Source: Zeugodacus cucurbitae
Lineage: Eukaryota; Arthropoda; Insecta; Diptera; Tephritidae
NCBI RefSeq assembly: GCF_028554725.1
Contig: NC_071671.1
Span: 15,313,501-15,377,500 of the forward strand
Direction: 5' to 3'
Length of the DNA: 64,000 bases
The translations under genes and the position numbers were made by a program. Shown here in pieces: positions 1-13,799 of the stretch; the first letter of the stretch is position 1; the number at the start of each line of letters is the position of its first letter. The notes below the pieces were generated by a model. That model did no database searches. It was given only the letters and a program-made list of their open reading frames with translations, and was not told where the DNA came from.

Positions 1-3000
1 TCGAGTGAACAAATTGTATTGATTGCAAAAGGTGGAATATTTTATGAAATAACATTGTGTACGAATTTTAAATTCTAGCGCCTTATGAATGGTAAAGCAA
101 AATGAAGGGTGTTTTGTTAGAGCTATCGAAGTTTATTTTCCAATAAAACACAGTTCGAGTGAATTTCCTAAAAACTATCATAACATTCCAATATTTTTCC
201 AAGGAAAAGATTTCATATAATGCTAGGTATTATATATTTCTTTCATGTTGAAACTATTTAGTAAGTTGATATTGAATACGTTCCTTTAGCGTCCAAGTTT
301 AACGGTAACTTCAGCTCCAACTATACTTTTGAAGAGGTATTTACCAAAAATACTCAAATGTCGTTTTTTCTTCTTTAAAACGATTTAACGTTAATTTGCT
401 CATTAGTTTGTAATGCTAGACAGAGAGACGAATACTTCCAACATCTTTCCTAGCCTTCGATTACAGTGCAATTTTTTTTCAAAAGATATCTTTCAAAGAA
501 TTCTGCGCAGTAAGCTTCCGCAAAGCATAGCCTAAATTTGGAAATCTTATTGAAACTTCCATGAATATGTTTTGGAACTTCTTATGTGATCTTTTCCCAC
601 GCATGACAGACGAGTTTACATAACCGAATCACACCCGACATTGTTATTATGTCGAAGGATTGTTATGATGGCAACTTAAAGCTATCATTTATAGAATGAA
701 GTTAAGAAAAAACAAGAAAAGGTTAATATGTCAAAAATGTTCCTTACCTTTCCACTTTCCTTATAACATGATCTAACTTAAATCAGTATCATTAAACTCT
801 TCAAAATTTTCGAAAACTTTCAGCATGCCAACTCATTCAAGAATTTTCAATTAGTACTTTACCTTCAAACAAAAACTATTTACCGTAAACTCAACTCCTG
901 CGACGCTGGAAAATTATCAGCAACAAACTGACATCAAGACCTTTTTGCATAATCCCCAAAGATATTTCCTCAAATGACGCTTTTCAAGTATACGCACCGT
1001 TCTCCACTCTCCACACGCACGTCAAATGAAATGACAAAATTACAAAGTAGATGTTAATTTCAGCCGCAAAGAATACCTACGAAAAACAAAACGTTACACA
1101 CCATCGAACAAAGCGTGAGAAAAAAAGAGTGAAAGAGGAAGGGGAAATGTAAAAGCAACACCGAGCGCGGTATGTGTTGGAGCTGTTGGCATTCATTAAT
1201 GCAGTGAAGGCGTCAAGGCGGTCGCGTTGTGAAAGGCCAACAAAAAGTGGGCGGAATTTTGCTAGGGAAAGGAAGTCACCTGCAACATTTTAATGCTTTT
1301 ATCGCCATTTCCTTATTGCAACCGGTTAAGTAGTCGTTGTAGTTGTTCTTATTTGCATGCTCATCATGACTCTCGCAGCATGTTAATGCAGCGCTGCGTT
1401 ATTAACCCTTGCGGTATCAATCACTACAAAGTTGAGAACAATGTTGCCCCAAATGAGCGTCAAGGCGAGACGGCAGCATTTACAGCCAGATCGACAGCTG
1501 TTTATATACATATATTTGAGAGCAGAGGGAACTCACGTAGGTGGTACAATGAGCTAAATATAAAATCTGCTTCTTTAGATGACTTTGTCAATAGAATTTA
1601 AATCTTGATTTCTTTGTAACGGCCATATTTAACTCTATTGAGATATCCAGACCAGTTAAGCTTGCGAAAGCTGTTTTTTGAAACTTCTACCACACATCGG
1701 CTCACTTTAGCTCAACTTAAGATCACTTGAATACTTCGTTTGATTTCATTCAAGACAGTGTTGAAGGTAGTTATAACGAAATGTTGCGGCACTCGGTTAT
1801 AACGGTGAAATCAAAATGTGTAATAAGTTATTGTCGTATTGTTGTTAGTAGTGTCGTTATGTTTTATAGTGTTTACAAAATGTGTACAATCTTGGATGAA
1901 TTATGCATTGACTTACCATTTCCATCTCATTTTTGTTAATTAAAGATAGTTTTGAGTTTTTTTTTAAGATCGTTTAGTTCTTTATTTAAAGTCTTTTTAT
2001 TTATATTATTCATAGTGTCAGCATAATAGTAATAAAAATCATAATATAATAATAAAAAGTAATAATTTTGATAATTAAATTTTCCGAAAATAACAGCATT
2101 TTCTGCACCAATTATTGTAATATGGTAGCACAGAATAAGAATTCTGTGCTAGAAACAGAGTAGAGATCAATGTCACGACCAGAATCCGCATCCTCAAGTT
2201 CTAGTCCATCCTGAAAAATCAAATATTAAATACATACCTTTAAGCTTGCTTTCAAAAAAACCGTTTTCGATATAAAGTTGCACCTCATCCTTCTCGTGAT
2301 GAGCGCGAAACATCGGCTTGGTATAATCATATAAATAGAATATTTCTTAATTAGATTAACAGGCGTCCGACCACACGAATGGTGGAAGATGGTATAACTA
2401 CCAGCCAGTTTCTCCATATTGTAATCAGGTGAATCGGAGCTAAATTTAGCCTCGTTGTGATACCTTTCGCACATTAGGACTAAGCGTTGTCTAGGCGTTG
2501 TCTAAGGACGAAATCAAAAAGATACAAGAAAAGAAGTGATAAGTGTTGAATATTTAATAAATATTTATGCAAATTAAATGAATGAACATTTTAAATGTTG
2601 GCCATGATTTCCCCAATTCCTTCCCAAACTTCTGTTTCCTATACTAGCATAGATAGAAAAAGTTCTCTCTCAGTAAAGCTCTTGAAATTCCTTAATAATT
2701 GATTAATAATAACACGCATTCACCCTTGACGCCTGAAAGCAGTATTTTATCACTAGTAAATAAATTGAATGTAATACACATGCGGACGCAAAATGAAATC
2801 AAACAACTAATTTTAATGGAATTGTTGAACAGTGCTGCCAAAAAAACAGAAAGTTGCGCTTGCCAAATAAATAGTGCAAAAGTAAAAAATGCGCATCAGG
2901 TAAGCGGGAAGTGCTGACATGCTCAAATGTGCCAATACGATGTGGCAAGGCAAGCTCAAAAGAGCAGGCACTCCACAAAGTGTAGAGCAGCTGAAGAGCA

Positions 3001-6000
3001 GCAAAACGAAAATTCCGCCACTCAGCTGGGCGCCACACACAAACACGCATACCAATCTGAATGCGCCAAAGCATAAACTCGATTGGGCAGCCTTGCGTTC
3101 GGGGCAGCAGACTGGGTGCACGCCGTGTCAGGGTTAAATTTATCACCTGCACTAAAAGGTGAAACAAACAGCAACAAAGTGTTGTATAAATATATAATTT
3201 CATAAGCGCACATCGCAGGTATACATATATACATTTATTCTTTGAAGGATATATATGCAGCGCTGTATATCAAGCCGTATTTATTTATTTTTTTATTGCT
3301 CCTACCGCCAGCTTTACGAGCTGCGAGTGGAGACCCACAGCATCGCAGAATCTGCACGTTTTGGCTACTATTTTTATTATATCAGCACGCCATATGATCC
3401 TAATGCAAAGAGGATGCGGATACACGAACCTATTTCCACATTTCGTTTTACAACTATTGTTTTAAGTTTTATTTTTTTGTTTTTTAGGATACCATTCGAG
3501 ACTTTGTACGAGTGAAAATTTATTATGATTAAACGGTTCGCTGATGAAGGTGAGCCGATACCTTTTTTGTGTGGAAATTTGTCTTACTTTTAGTGTGGTT
3601 GAACTTTCTCTTGTCTCTGTGGATGCATGAGGCAGCATGTCTAAATAAGATGCACACCTTTAGGCGGTTTTCAAATATTAATAGTTATAGTATGCCACGT
3701 CCAATTGAGCCAGCGGAGATTATCAATGATATTTATGCAACCGTTGGAATTCGAACTATTATTATAACTAATAGAAAACCACATAAATAGTTCTTTTTTA
3801 ATGAACCATATAGATACAATAGATACAATATATACAGGATTAATTACAGAGGGTATGGAATAAAGCAAAGTTGCTACTAAATATATTATATTATAAGCTC
3901 ACTTGACTTTCTATCTTTACATATTTAACAAAAATCCTCGCAAAAATATTTGTATTCATACAGAAAATTAATTAAGTATGTATTACATTCATACAAGTAT
4001 CTTACATGCTCCAACCCACATGCGTTCAGTTTGAAAATTCAAGAGATTTTAATTACAATATCAAGCGAGCGACCCTTGTCACGTACAAAATTACAAGCCG
4101 TTACGGTGACTGGAATTTCTCAAAGGGACATGTTTATTCCCAGCTTAAATATTTGCGCAAATTTCACATTCCACAAAGACAGCTATTAAATAGCCTGAAT
4201 GAGCCGTTGTTACCATTTTCTATTACAATGTTATAAATATAAACAGACAGCAAAATAATTATTAGCTTCAGAGAAGTTGTCTTAGAACGACGGTATATAT
4301 AAAAGAGTACTTATATACTAAATGTGCTGAAATGTGCCTTAAATTCTCTTTTCCTTTAATAGTTATCATTTTTTTCCTTTGTCACGCTTGCCTTTCTACA
4401 TAAATATGCTAATTATGCGGCAAATGAACACCGAAACATTTCAACTTGATTTATCTGGGAGCAAATAGAAGTAAAGTATACACAGAGTATGAAAGAGAAA
4501 GAGAAGCCAAAGGAGTTTTATCATAGAAAGCAGCAAACAAATTATAAATTAAAATTTCTTACACAAATTCAAAAAACAACAATAAATTACTCAAGGCTAC
4601 TTGGCACAGGCAGCAAAGTTGCAGCAACAAAAGCACTTGTACATTAATTAAGTGTTTTGCAGAAATGGAAGCAGAAAAAATATCACGTATTGTTTGAGGC
4701 CACGCGGGCGTATGAGTGATGTTAATTAATTGGCTCTGAGCACAATGAAGGAGAACATAATTTTTTTTTCGGGTGTGAATCGAAAATGCAAAGAAATTAT
4801 ATTCAGTAAGGAGCTGAGAAATATCAATATCGGCAAGGTTTATTTAAGAAGATCTATGATATGCAAGCTAAGTGAAAATAAATATTTAAAATTGTAGCAA
4901 TTAAATGAAAAGGAGAAATAAAGAATGCGGACAAATGTGAATACCAAATAGGAAGACAAATTTAAAACCACAAACTACCAACATTTATTGTTTTCCCTCA
5001 AGTATTCACACAACTGTTTCGGTTTTTATTTTGTTTCCGCTGGCCACACTTGAGTTTTCAGCCATTGTGTGTGCAGTTCCCTTGGATTTCGTACAATTTT
5101 CTTCTTACCCAAGCATTCTGCTGCAGAGGTGCATTTATTAGCTTGTATGGTCGGACCACATGTCGGCATTTATGCAATCCCATAAACATTTTGAGCTCTG
5201 ACAGTAATGCCAACGTATATACACACATACTATACAGAGATACAGATGAATACAAGCCATTTAGAGCGAGGGTAGCGGCGCATGAGTACAAGGAAAACTC
5301 TAGCAAGAAGGACCCAATTGCTTTTGAAAGCACAAATATGCACATTTAAATGTGAATATATATAGAAGAATGCAGCCTAACTTTATGATTCATGTAAATA
5401 TCACTAGCAGCCATATTAACAATGCGGTGTTGCCATATTTATTTTAGAAATATACATATGTGCATATATATACATTTTAAACGAAGGCGTCTTTGCTGCT
5501 GGCGTCTGATGTTGTATCGGAAATATTATTTCTAAGCATGCGGTAGTAATTTTCAACACATCTGGTACTTTGATGAAAAATGACTGTTATAACTTAAACT
5601 TTATGTGTGTGTATGAATATAAGTTGTACTTCGAGTACAATTAACACATCATAACAATAATTTCACAAATTTTATTAAATATAATTAATACGTATACTTT
5701 TCCTTAAAGTCAACTGTGTTCTTCCGAATGACCTTATATCAGCCGGAATATTGACATTCATGCGAACTCTTAATACCGAATATGAGATTATCGGTCCCTT
5801 CCAGCGTAAACATCATTTGGCACACGAAATATCTCAAAAAAAAAATCGGTAAATGAAAGAGAACACGATACTTCAAATCATCCAGTAGAAAAAGGGGTTA
5901 TCGAAATAAATCATCACAGTATCTTTGTTATGGGTACAAGGCATTATGTTAGTACAAATATCTAACTTCTGGAGCTACTACCATAAAAGTTTTGTATAAT

Positions 6001-6062
6001 GTAATACCAGAAATATATTCTATCGGTCGATACATCCGAATATTGTGAACTGCATACCTACA
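1..6062. other. Gene-free AT-rich sequence, no recognisable feature
   Basis: No open frame here has family motifs or a convincing splice structure. The longest frames (for example 2799-3203 minus and 1293-1601 plus) have low-complexity or simple-composition translations and overlap each other on both strands. Short TA/CA-rich microsatellite-like runs are scattered, for example near 3220-3250 and 5450-5480. It may be intergenic or intronic; I see nothing further. Confidence 0.5.
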
Positions 6063-7895
6063 AGCGAGACGCATTTGCAGACAAAAAAAGAAAGAGGCCG
6101 AAATGCGTGAGTACGAAGAGCTTGAGAAGCTGGCAGACAGAGGGAATGCTCGAAAATTTTATGAAAAAATGAAGCGACTTAACGAAGGTTTCAAGACCGG
6201 AGCATCCTCATGTAGAGACCAAGGTGGTAATCTGGTAACCGATGTCCAGGGCATACTGGGATTATGGAGGGAACACTTCTCCGACCTGCTGAATGGCAGT
6301 GAGAGTACAACACCAGGAGATGGCGAACCCGATCCCCCAATCGATGACGATGGAACAGATGTTCCATTACCCGACCATGAAGAAATTCGAATAGCAATTA
6401 CCCGCTTGAAGAACAACAAAGCAGCGGGGGCCGATAGATTACCGGCAGAACTATTCAAATACGGCGGCGAAGAACTGATAAGGTGCATGCATCAGCTTCT
6501 TTGCAGAATATGGTCGGAAGAAAGCATGCCTGACGATTGGAATCTCAGTGTGCTCTGCCCAATCCATAAAAAGGGAGATCCCACAATCTGCGCCAATTAC
6601 CGTGGGATCAGCCTCCTAAATATCGCATACAAGGTTCTATCGAGCGTATTGTGTGAAAGACTAAAGCCCACCGTCAACAAACTGATTGGACCTTATCAGT
6701 GTGGCTTTAGACCTGGAAAATCGACAACTGACCAGATATTCACCATGCGCCAAATCTTGGAAAAGACCCGGGAAAGAGGATCGACACACACCACCTTTTT
6801 GTCGATTTTAAAGCTGCTTTCGACAGCACGAAAAGGAGTTGCCTTTACGCCGCGATGTCTGAATTTGGTATCCCCGCAAAACTAATACGGCTGTGTAAAT
6901 TGACGTTGAGCAACACCAAAAGCTCCGTCATGATTGGGAAGGACCTCTCCGAGCCGTTCGATACCAAACGAGGTTTCAGACAAGGTGACTCACTATCGTG
7001 CGACTTCTTTAACCTGATGCTGGAAAAAATTATAAGAGCTGCAGAGCTAAACCGAGAAGGTACAATCTTCTACAAGAGTGTACAGCTCCTGGCGTACGCC
7101 GATGATATTGATATCATCGGAAGCAACAACCGCGCCGTTTGTTCTGCTTTTTCCCGCATGGATAAGGAGGCGAAGCGAATGGGTCTGGAGGTGAATGAGG
7201 ACAAGACGAAATATCTCCTGTCATCAAACAAACAGTCGGCGCATTCGCGTCTTGGCTCCCACGTCACTGTTGACAGTCATAACTTCGAGGTCGTAGATAA
7301 TTTCGTATACCTGGGAACCAGCATCAACAACACGAACAATGTCAGCCTCGAAATCCAGCGCAGAATAACTCTTGCCAACAGGTGCTACTTTGGACTGAGT
7401 AGGCAATTGAACAGTAAAGTCCTCTCTCGACGAACCAAAATCAAGCTCTACAAGTCGCTTATCATTCCCGTCCTGCTTTACGGTGCAGAAGCTTGGACGA
7501 TGTCAACATCAGATGAGACGACACTAGGAGTTTTCGAGAGGAAAATTTTGCGCAAGATTTATGGTCCTCAGAACATTGGCAACGGCGAATACCGCAGACG
7601 ATGGAACGATGAGCTGTACGAGTTATACGACGACATTGACATAGTTCAGCGAATAAAAAGACAGCGGCTACGCTGGCTAGGTCATGTTGTCCGAATGGAC
7701 GAAAACACTCCAGCCCTGAAAGTGTTCGATGCAGTACCCGCCGGAGGAAGCCGAGGAAGGGGAAGGCCTCCACTCCGTTGGAGGGACCAGGTGGAGAGCG
7801 ACCTGGTTACACTTGGGATCTCCAACTGGCGCCGAACTGCGAAGGAGAGAGACAGGTGGCGCACTATCGTCGATTCGGCTATAACCGGCTAAACG
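6063..7895 (+). pseudogene. RTE-like non-LTR retrotransposon, 5'-truncated copy A (RT frameshifted)
   Basis: This is the C-terminal two thirds of an APE-type non-LTR retrotransposon. Similarity to the other copies starts at about 6063, so the endonuclease is absent, as expected of 5' truncation. Two overlapping frames, 6103-6885 and 6855-7892, together cover the linker, the RT and the C-terminal region. The break is a one-base deletion near 6777, just before the RT motif A block (DFKAAFDS), seen by comparison with the copies at 35430 and 49230. The second frame holds [12 protein letters not shown] (motif B), YADD (about 7096-7107) and the C-terminal [10 protein letters not shown] plus GRGRPPLRW blocks common in RTE-type proteins. 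The stop codon is at 7890-7892, followed by a TA-rich tail. The RTE clade is inferred from protein layout; family membership is certain. Confidence 0.9.
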
Positions 7896-9162
7896 GTTGC
7901 AACGCCAATCACATACATACCTACATATATGTATTATAATACATATTATAATTAATGTTTATTTATAATTTTTATTTTTCTTATTTTTTTGTTTAATATT
8001 TCATTATTTTGTACATAATTTTATTGTTAGTTTTATATTCAGTTTAATTAATATTATTACGTATTTGAATGCATATCTGATCTCCACAGCTAATCTTGAA
8101 TAACCCAATTTGCATGACTGAGCAGAAGCACATTAATCACCCACAGCTATACTCCTATAATCCCTTCACGTTCGTACTGAACTATACAAGGATGTTGCTT
8201 TCCGTACAAAACTCCTTAAACCAACATTTCGAAGCATAACAGTAGTCGCAATAGCTCCTAAGGCACCTAACATGCTGAACTTTTTCTGCGTAGTTATAGC
8301 ACGTTACGTCCATTGTTGTCTACACATATACCAACACGCTTCCACATACACAAAACGAATAGAAATATGCATTTGCGTCGGTGGCCACCGAAAGTTTTCC
8401 AATAAAATGTTCAATGCTAACGCGAATTGAAGGCCAAATGTTGCCATTCGCAACACTGTTAGCGTGATGCATACAAAATGTGAGCGTTTAAACAACGAAA
8501 ACATGCGGCACGTTTAGTTGGTGGCTGACAAGTGTCAGACAGATAGACGCGTAGAAATTACTCTCCTTTGTTGGATGAACGTAAACTCGTATAATAACCC
8601 AATAGGAAAACGGATATACAAGATAATTGTAGAACTATTAGCAGGGAAAAGGTGAAAATCATCATTCTGTCTCTATATTTTTTCGAACACGCTATTGTGA
8701 TTCTTGGGACATATTTTAAAATATTTTCCGTTGAGTTTTAATTTTTTCGAATTTTAAAACTTGTTGAGAATTACAAGTTCAAATTTATTCAGGAAACGAA
8801 AAATATATTAAACTTAAGTCGCTGGATTAAGATTCATTTAATCATTTGAAAGAATTTAGGAATTTGGTGGCTTTGTTAAATATTTTGGAGCAAATTGTAA
8901 CATGTCCTAGATGTGATCATTTTAGTATAACACTTTAATCAATTTTATGTTGATAGCTTCTAATAAATCAAAGTGATGTAATGATCAGCTTAAACTCTTT
9001 TTCATTAAATGTTTCCATAAATGTGTATAAAGCCAGTTAGCAATTCATAATTTATATTTATTTTCTCTTTATTTTTTTATATCTCACTTAGCATTTTTTT
9101 TCAATAATTCGGTACTCATATATATATAAATTTGTGTACATGTATATAATCTTTGCACTCAC
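7896..9162. other. No gene seen; TA-rich sequence downstream of RTE copy A
   Basis: The first ~120 bases are a TA-rich tail after the retrotransposon stop codon. The remainder has only short frames without motifs. By position it would lie in the pgant gene 3' of the last recognised exon, but I could not find the later catalytic-domain or ricin-lectin exons here. Confidence 0.4.
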
Positions 9163-9356
9163 CTTGTGTCGCTTGCGTTCACGTTCCAGGTCTGCATGCC
9201 AATTAAATTGTAAATTCCAATCAAAACCGCCCACATTTACGCCGCCCGAGTCACGGTAGTGGAACTCCAATGTTGCATCATCAATAACATCGATGACTGG
9301 ACAAACCATAGTGGTGCTATTGCGAGCGATGCGATCGAGCAGTGGCTCAACTCGGC
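9163..9356 (-). pseudogene. pgant exon 5 (catalytic domain, GGFDWNLQF block)
   Basis: The exon starts after a CTTTAG acceptor (intron to exon at 9357/9356) and ends at CAAG|GTGAGT (9163/9162). The frame is open and reads [13 protein letters not shown], then CPVIDVID, then [20 protein letters not shown], a hallmark stretch of the GALNT catalytic domain. Joined to exon 4, the first codons read G-R-V-E-P-L-L, where the family has G-W-L-E-P-L-L, so a highly conserved Trp is replaced. Length is 194 nt and the exon ends in phase 0. It is the cleanest of the catalytic exons. Confidence 0.85.
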
Positions 9357-10796
9357 CTAAAGGGAGACAAAAAATAATAATATAATGGAAATGCAGAAAG
9401 AAAAAAAAATGGTGTTTAGTAGCTACAAAAAAATGCCGAGGCAATAAGCTTGTCGAACTAGAAAAACATGATATTGATAAAAAAGTATAAATCTAAAAAA
9501 TATAGCGTAAGCGTCGTGCCTAAGTGTGCTGGCAGACTTAACCTTAATAAAAAGTAACGATAATTTATTGTGCAGGCAACTAGTTTTCAATGTTTCTAGT
9601 TTCTACACACGGTCACACAAATTGCTTTGGGCAATGTCTTTTCACCATTATCCATATTTTTTGTGCTTTCTATTAAAGCTTTATGGTCATAATTCAACTA
9701 TCGAAATACACTCGTTGTCCCAACCAAAAAAAAAATAAAAATAATAAATTCAGGAAAATATAGCAATCACTTTGCGAAAGGCAACGGGATAGCAAAAAAA
9801 CGAAAAAACAAAAGTACAACTCACTAAGAAATAAAGTAAATAAGCATAAAATAGCAAATGCAATTACTCAACAGTGACAAAGGTCGAGAAAATGTATATA
9901 AGTGCGTTTAACCGCAAAACATTAAAGCCATTGACCAGCACCACCATCACCATGGTCTAGCGGCAAGCAGTCAAGCAAACAGCAAATTTACAAATAAACA
10001 CTAACCCAAGCAACCGCAAACTAAGTTGAGGAACACAGGAAAAACTGCAAAAAAATCCCCACACCACACTAGCACAAACTGTAAATATCCTTCCTGAAAA
10101 CTTACATACAGTCATAAACTTTTGCAACTTTTTTTTTTCAATTCTCCAAGCAACCATATAGTCTCTTACAGACCAATACGCTCGCACATATCCTGCAGCT
10201 AATCCTATTCTATTACATATTCGCTACTGCGTTTGTTTGGTCATCAATTATTAAAGAGTGTCAATTGAATTTTATAGCTCTTCAGGCTTCCGAACAAAAG
10301 TGTAAGTTTATTATCTCAAGTTATGAGTGTTGAGTGCACGTTCTATTTGGCAGCGAAAGTAATGAATATAATGATATCAGCTACCACTAAATATTTCTTC
10401 TGGCGGAATAAAAATAATAAAGTATTTTAAATATCCGCACAAATACTTGGAAATTATTGATGGTTCACCCTCTCTTGAATTGAGTTTTAGGATATGGTCA
10501 TACTCAATTTACAACTTCCTTGCTATCAATGCTCGTGTGCTGCTCGCTATGTAAGTATTGCTTTAATTTCCATAAAGATACATGTCAAAACTTTAAATGT
10601 TGTCTAGTAAATTCCGAAAAAGGATAGACCACATTAAGATATTATAACCGTTTAATACACCATTACACTTCAAAATGAGATTATACCAGTTTTTATACCA
10701 ATTAGTGTTCGTTTCGCCAGACCGATCTAAGATAGCTAATAAATAGATAAGATTAAAACAGAGAATACCAGTTATCAATTATTTGATGTATTAGTT

Positions 10797-11175
10797 TAAT
10801 AGTTTTCGAGAGAAAAGTTTTGCGGAAGATTTATGGTCCCTTAAACATTGGCAACGGCGAATACTGACGACGATGGAACGATGAGATGTATGTGTTATTC
10901 GACGACATTGACATAGTCCAGCGAATAAAAAGACAGCGGCTACGATGGCTAGGTCATGTTGTTCGAATGGATGAAAGTGCTCCAGCTCTGAAAGAATTCG
11001 ATGCAGTACCCGCTGGTGGAAGCCGAGGAAGAGAGAGACCTCCACTCCAATGGAAGGATCAGGTGGAAATGGACCTGGCTTCGCTTGGTATAACCAATTT
11101 GCGCCAAACTGCCAGAAGGAGGGATACGTGGCGCGCTGTTTTGAACTCGGCTATAACCGCGTAAGCGGTGTCTCC
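10797..11175 (+). mobile_element. RTE-like copy B, 3' end fragment (sense)
   Basis: This fragment corresponds to the last ~120 codons of the RTE protein plus the first bases of its 3' UTR. The translation at 10886-11164 includes [20 protein letters not shown] and GRERPPLQWKDQV. It begins at the codon context VFERK of the other copies and contains an in-frame stop (TGA near 10866) where the others encode YRRRWND. At its right end it abuts, with no intervening host DNA, the reverse complement of an upstream part of the same element. Confidence 0.85.
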
Positions 11176-12456
11176 GGTCTTGAAAACTTCAGTTAGTCGC
11201 CGGATCTTTTCGTAAAATTTTCGAGCAATACCCCTGTCGGCCAGCTTGTCAAGCTCTTCATACTCACGCATTTCGGCCTCTTTCTTTTTTTGTCTGCAGA
11301 TGCGTCTCGCTTCCCTCTTCAGCTCTCGGTATCTATCCCATCCCGCACGTGTTGTGGTCGTTTGCAACGTTGCGAGGTAGGCAGTCTGTTTTCTCTCCAC
11401 TGCGAGACGGCACTCCTCATCGTACCAGCTTGTTTTTTATCGTTGCCGAAAACCAATTGTTTCGGCTGCAGCGGTACGCAGTGAGTTTGAGATGCCGTTC
11501 CACAGTTCCCTTATGCCGAGATGCTGATGAGTGCTCTCAGAGAGCAGGAGTGCAAGTCGAGTAGAGTATTTCGTGGCTGTCTGTTGCGATTGCAGCTTTT
11601 CGACGTCGAACCTTCCTTGTGTTTGTTGACGAGCATTCTTTGCTGCACAGAGGCGGGTGCGTATCTTCGCTGCGACCAGATAATGGTCCGAGTCTATATT
11701 TGGTCCTCGGAGCGTACGCACGTCTAAAACACAGGAGACATGTCTTCCGTCTATCACAACGTGATCGATTTGGTTCCGCGTGTTTCGATCAGGAGACAGC
11801 CAAGTAGCTTGATGTATTTTCTTATCCTGGAATCTGGTACTACAGACGACCATATTTCGGGCCCCAGCGAAGTCGATCAGCCTCAGGCCGTTTGGCGATG
11901 TTTCTTCATGGAGGCTGAATTTTCCGACTGTTGTGCCAAAGACACCTTCTTTACCCACCCTGGCGTTAAAATCGCCAAGCACGACTTTGACATCGTGGCG
12001 GGCGAAGCGCTCATAGGTACGTTCTAGGCGCTCATAGAAGGTATCTTTGATCACTTCGTCCTTCTCTTCCGTCGGGGCGTGGGCGCAAATCAGCGATATG
12101 TTGAAGAACCTCGCTTTGATGCGGATTGTGGCTAGACGTTCATCCACCGGAGTGAATGCCAGGACTCGACGACGGAGTCTCTCTCCCACCACGAATCCCA
12201 CACCGAATTTGCGCTCCTTTATATGGCCGCTGTAGTAGATGTCACAAGGACCCAACTTCTTCCGTCCTTGTCCCGTCCATCGCACTTCTTGGATGGCGGT
12301 GATGTCAGCCTTGAGTCGTATGAGGACATCAACTAGCTGGGCAGAGGCACCTTCCCAATTAAGGGTCCGGACATTCCAGGTGCATGCCCTTATATCATTA
12401 TCCTTTAAACGTTGTCAGTGGTCGTCATCGAAATTGGGGTCTCTCATCCGAGGATG
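11171..12456 (-). mobile_element. RTE-like copy B, endonuclease-containing 5' part (inverted)
   Basis: On the minus strand this holds the APE-like endonuclease and the start of the RT linker. The main frame, 11437-12285, shows the signature blocks RWTGQGRKK, ICAHAPTEE, VVLGDFNARVG and the terminal SDHYLVAAKIR; the TWNVRTLN block lies just upstream, near 12375. A nonsense change (TGC to TGA by comparison with 34005) interrupts the frame near 12415, and a frameshift near 11437 separates it from the KQTAYLATL linker frame (11059-11400). The core RT, from the FKTG position to the VFERK position, is missing. This is the only copy in the window retaining the middle of the endonuclease. Confidence 0.88.
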
Positions 12457-13799
12457 AATGAACCAATTACTTAATTAATTTAATGCTGATTAGGTAGCAT
12501 TTTAGCAATCATGTGGTTAGATTTTGTGACAAATTATATTAATTAATACGCAATTTATAGAAAATTCCATTAGTGACCATTTAAATTTGTAGTTTAAATG
12601 CTGTAAAATAAATGACCCAAAATGATTATTGACATAACGGTAAATCGTTTAGATTTGATTGAAAATGGTAAACAAATTATAACAAAAGTATGTACAAGCA
12701 GAGCGTTTTCAACTTTTTTTTAATGTTATAGTAAAAGCAGGTAGTTAGTATAAAACGGTTGCAAATTAAATGATGAACTGATTTCAGTTCCTATAGGTGT
12801 TACTAAAAACTGATGAATTATACATCACTTTTGCTCCAATGTGCAACCTAAGCATTAAAAACTACCATAAAATGTTTTGTAATTTTTTATAGTAATTTAA
12901 TCTATGTTTTTAAAAGCTTTAACAAAACACCAAATTATTCGCCAATGTAATCCACAGCAACAGAAATGGTTAACCGCAGCGATATTATTGATTGGTTTTC
13001 GATAATAAATTCTGCCAATTGCTTGCCGCAGGAACAAATGCAGCTGCGTCAAGTGGACTATGAGTGTTTGAAGATTTGCATTTAGAAATAAAAAAAAAAA
13101 CGTTTGAAAATTATTAGTAATTAAATTTTAGTTTGAACTATTTATTGAAACAAAAAATAATTCAACACCCTTAATTAAATTTTTATATTTTCGGAATTTC
13201 GTTGCATTTATCAATATTTCAGATTTGTTGCTTTTTATAAACAAATTATGAACCCTTTGTTGCTTTGATAATATCAATGTAATTTTAATTACTTGGCTCA
13301 TTGGTTATACAAATTAATATGAAAAGTGGGGTTTTGCGCATTTTTATTAATTATAAAAGTACACATACATAAACGGGCATTAATGTGTAGATGTCCATAT
13401 CATCAGCACAGGCGACATTGTTAACGTAGTTCCGATGGAACTTGGAATATTATTAAACTGTTTTTAGATTGGTCGGCGGATCAATTTAGGTAGAGTACAC
13501 GCCCAAAAACTAACCACAACTGTAGTGCAATTAAGCAGGGAATACTGTACTCGTTCATCATATCCGCATTTATGGTTGATTAATTGGCAAAGGGAATTTC
13601 TATAGTACTTTTAAAGAAACTAATTATATTCTGATTCAAATTAATAGACATTTATTTAATACTTCAAAATAGTTTTTAGCAAAAATAACTAAAATTACAT
13701 TACTATTAAAATCTCATTAATGTAACTCGGTTATGTTTTTGAACAATGCGAGCATATTAATCGCGATTTTCGTGTTAAGCCAGGAACAACAAGTCGGGT

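Larger units (their letters stand above)
9520..13316 (+). repeat. Intronic repeat unit 1, paralogous to 14700-17870
   Basis: The sequence matches 14700-17870 in the same orientation in several collinear blocks: 9660-9760 with 14706-14790, 9840-10040 with 16075-16280, 10230-10370 with 16510-16650, 10680-10770 with 16860-16950, and 12755-13310 with 17145-17850. One shared stretch is TTCAGGCTTCCGAACAAAAG. Unit 1 carries a rearranged RTE insertion at 10797-12456 that is absent from unit 2. It lies wholly in a pgant intron, just left of the nested DUF1091 gene. Divergence is visibly high, so the duplication is old. Confidence 0.8.

Noticed and set aside
2799..3203. 134-codon minus-strand frame, with overlapping frames on both strands
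   Set aside because: Several mutually overlapping open frames in a locally GC-richer patch; none has recognisable domains.
11740..12027. 95-codon plus-strand frame
   Set aside because: Antisense to the RTE copy B endonuclease, which has clear motifs on the minus strand.
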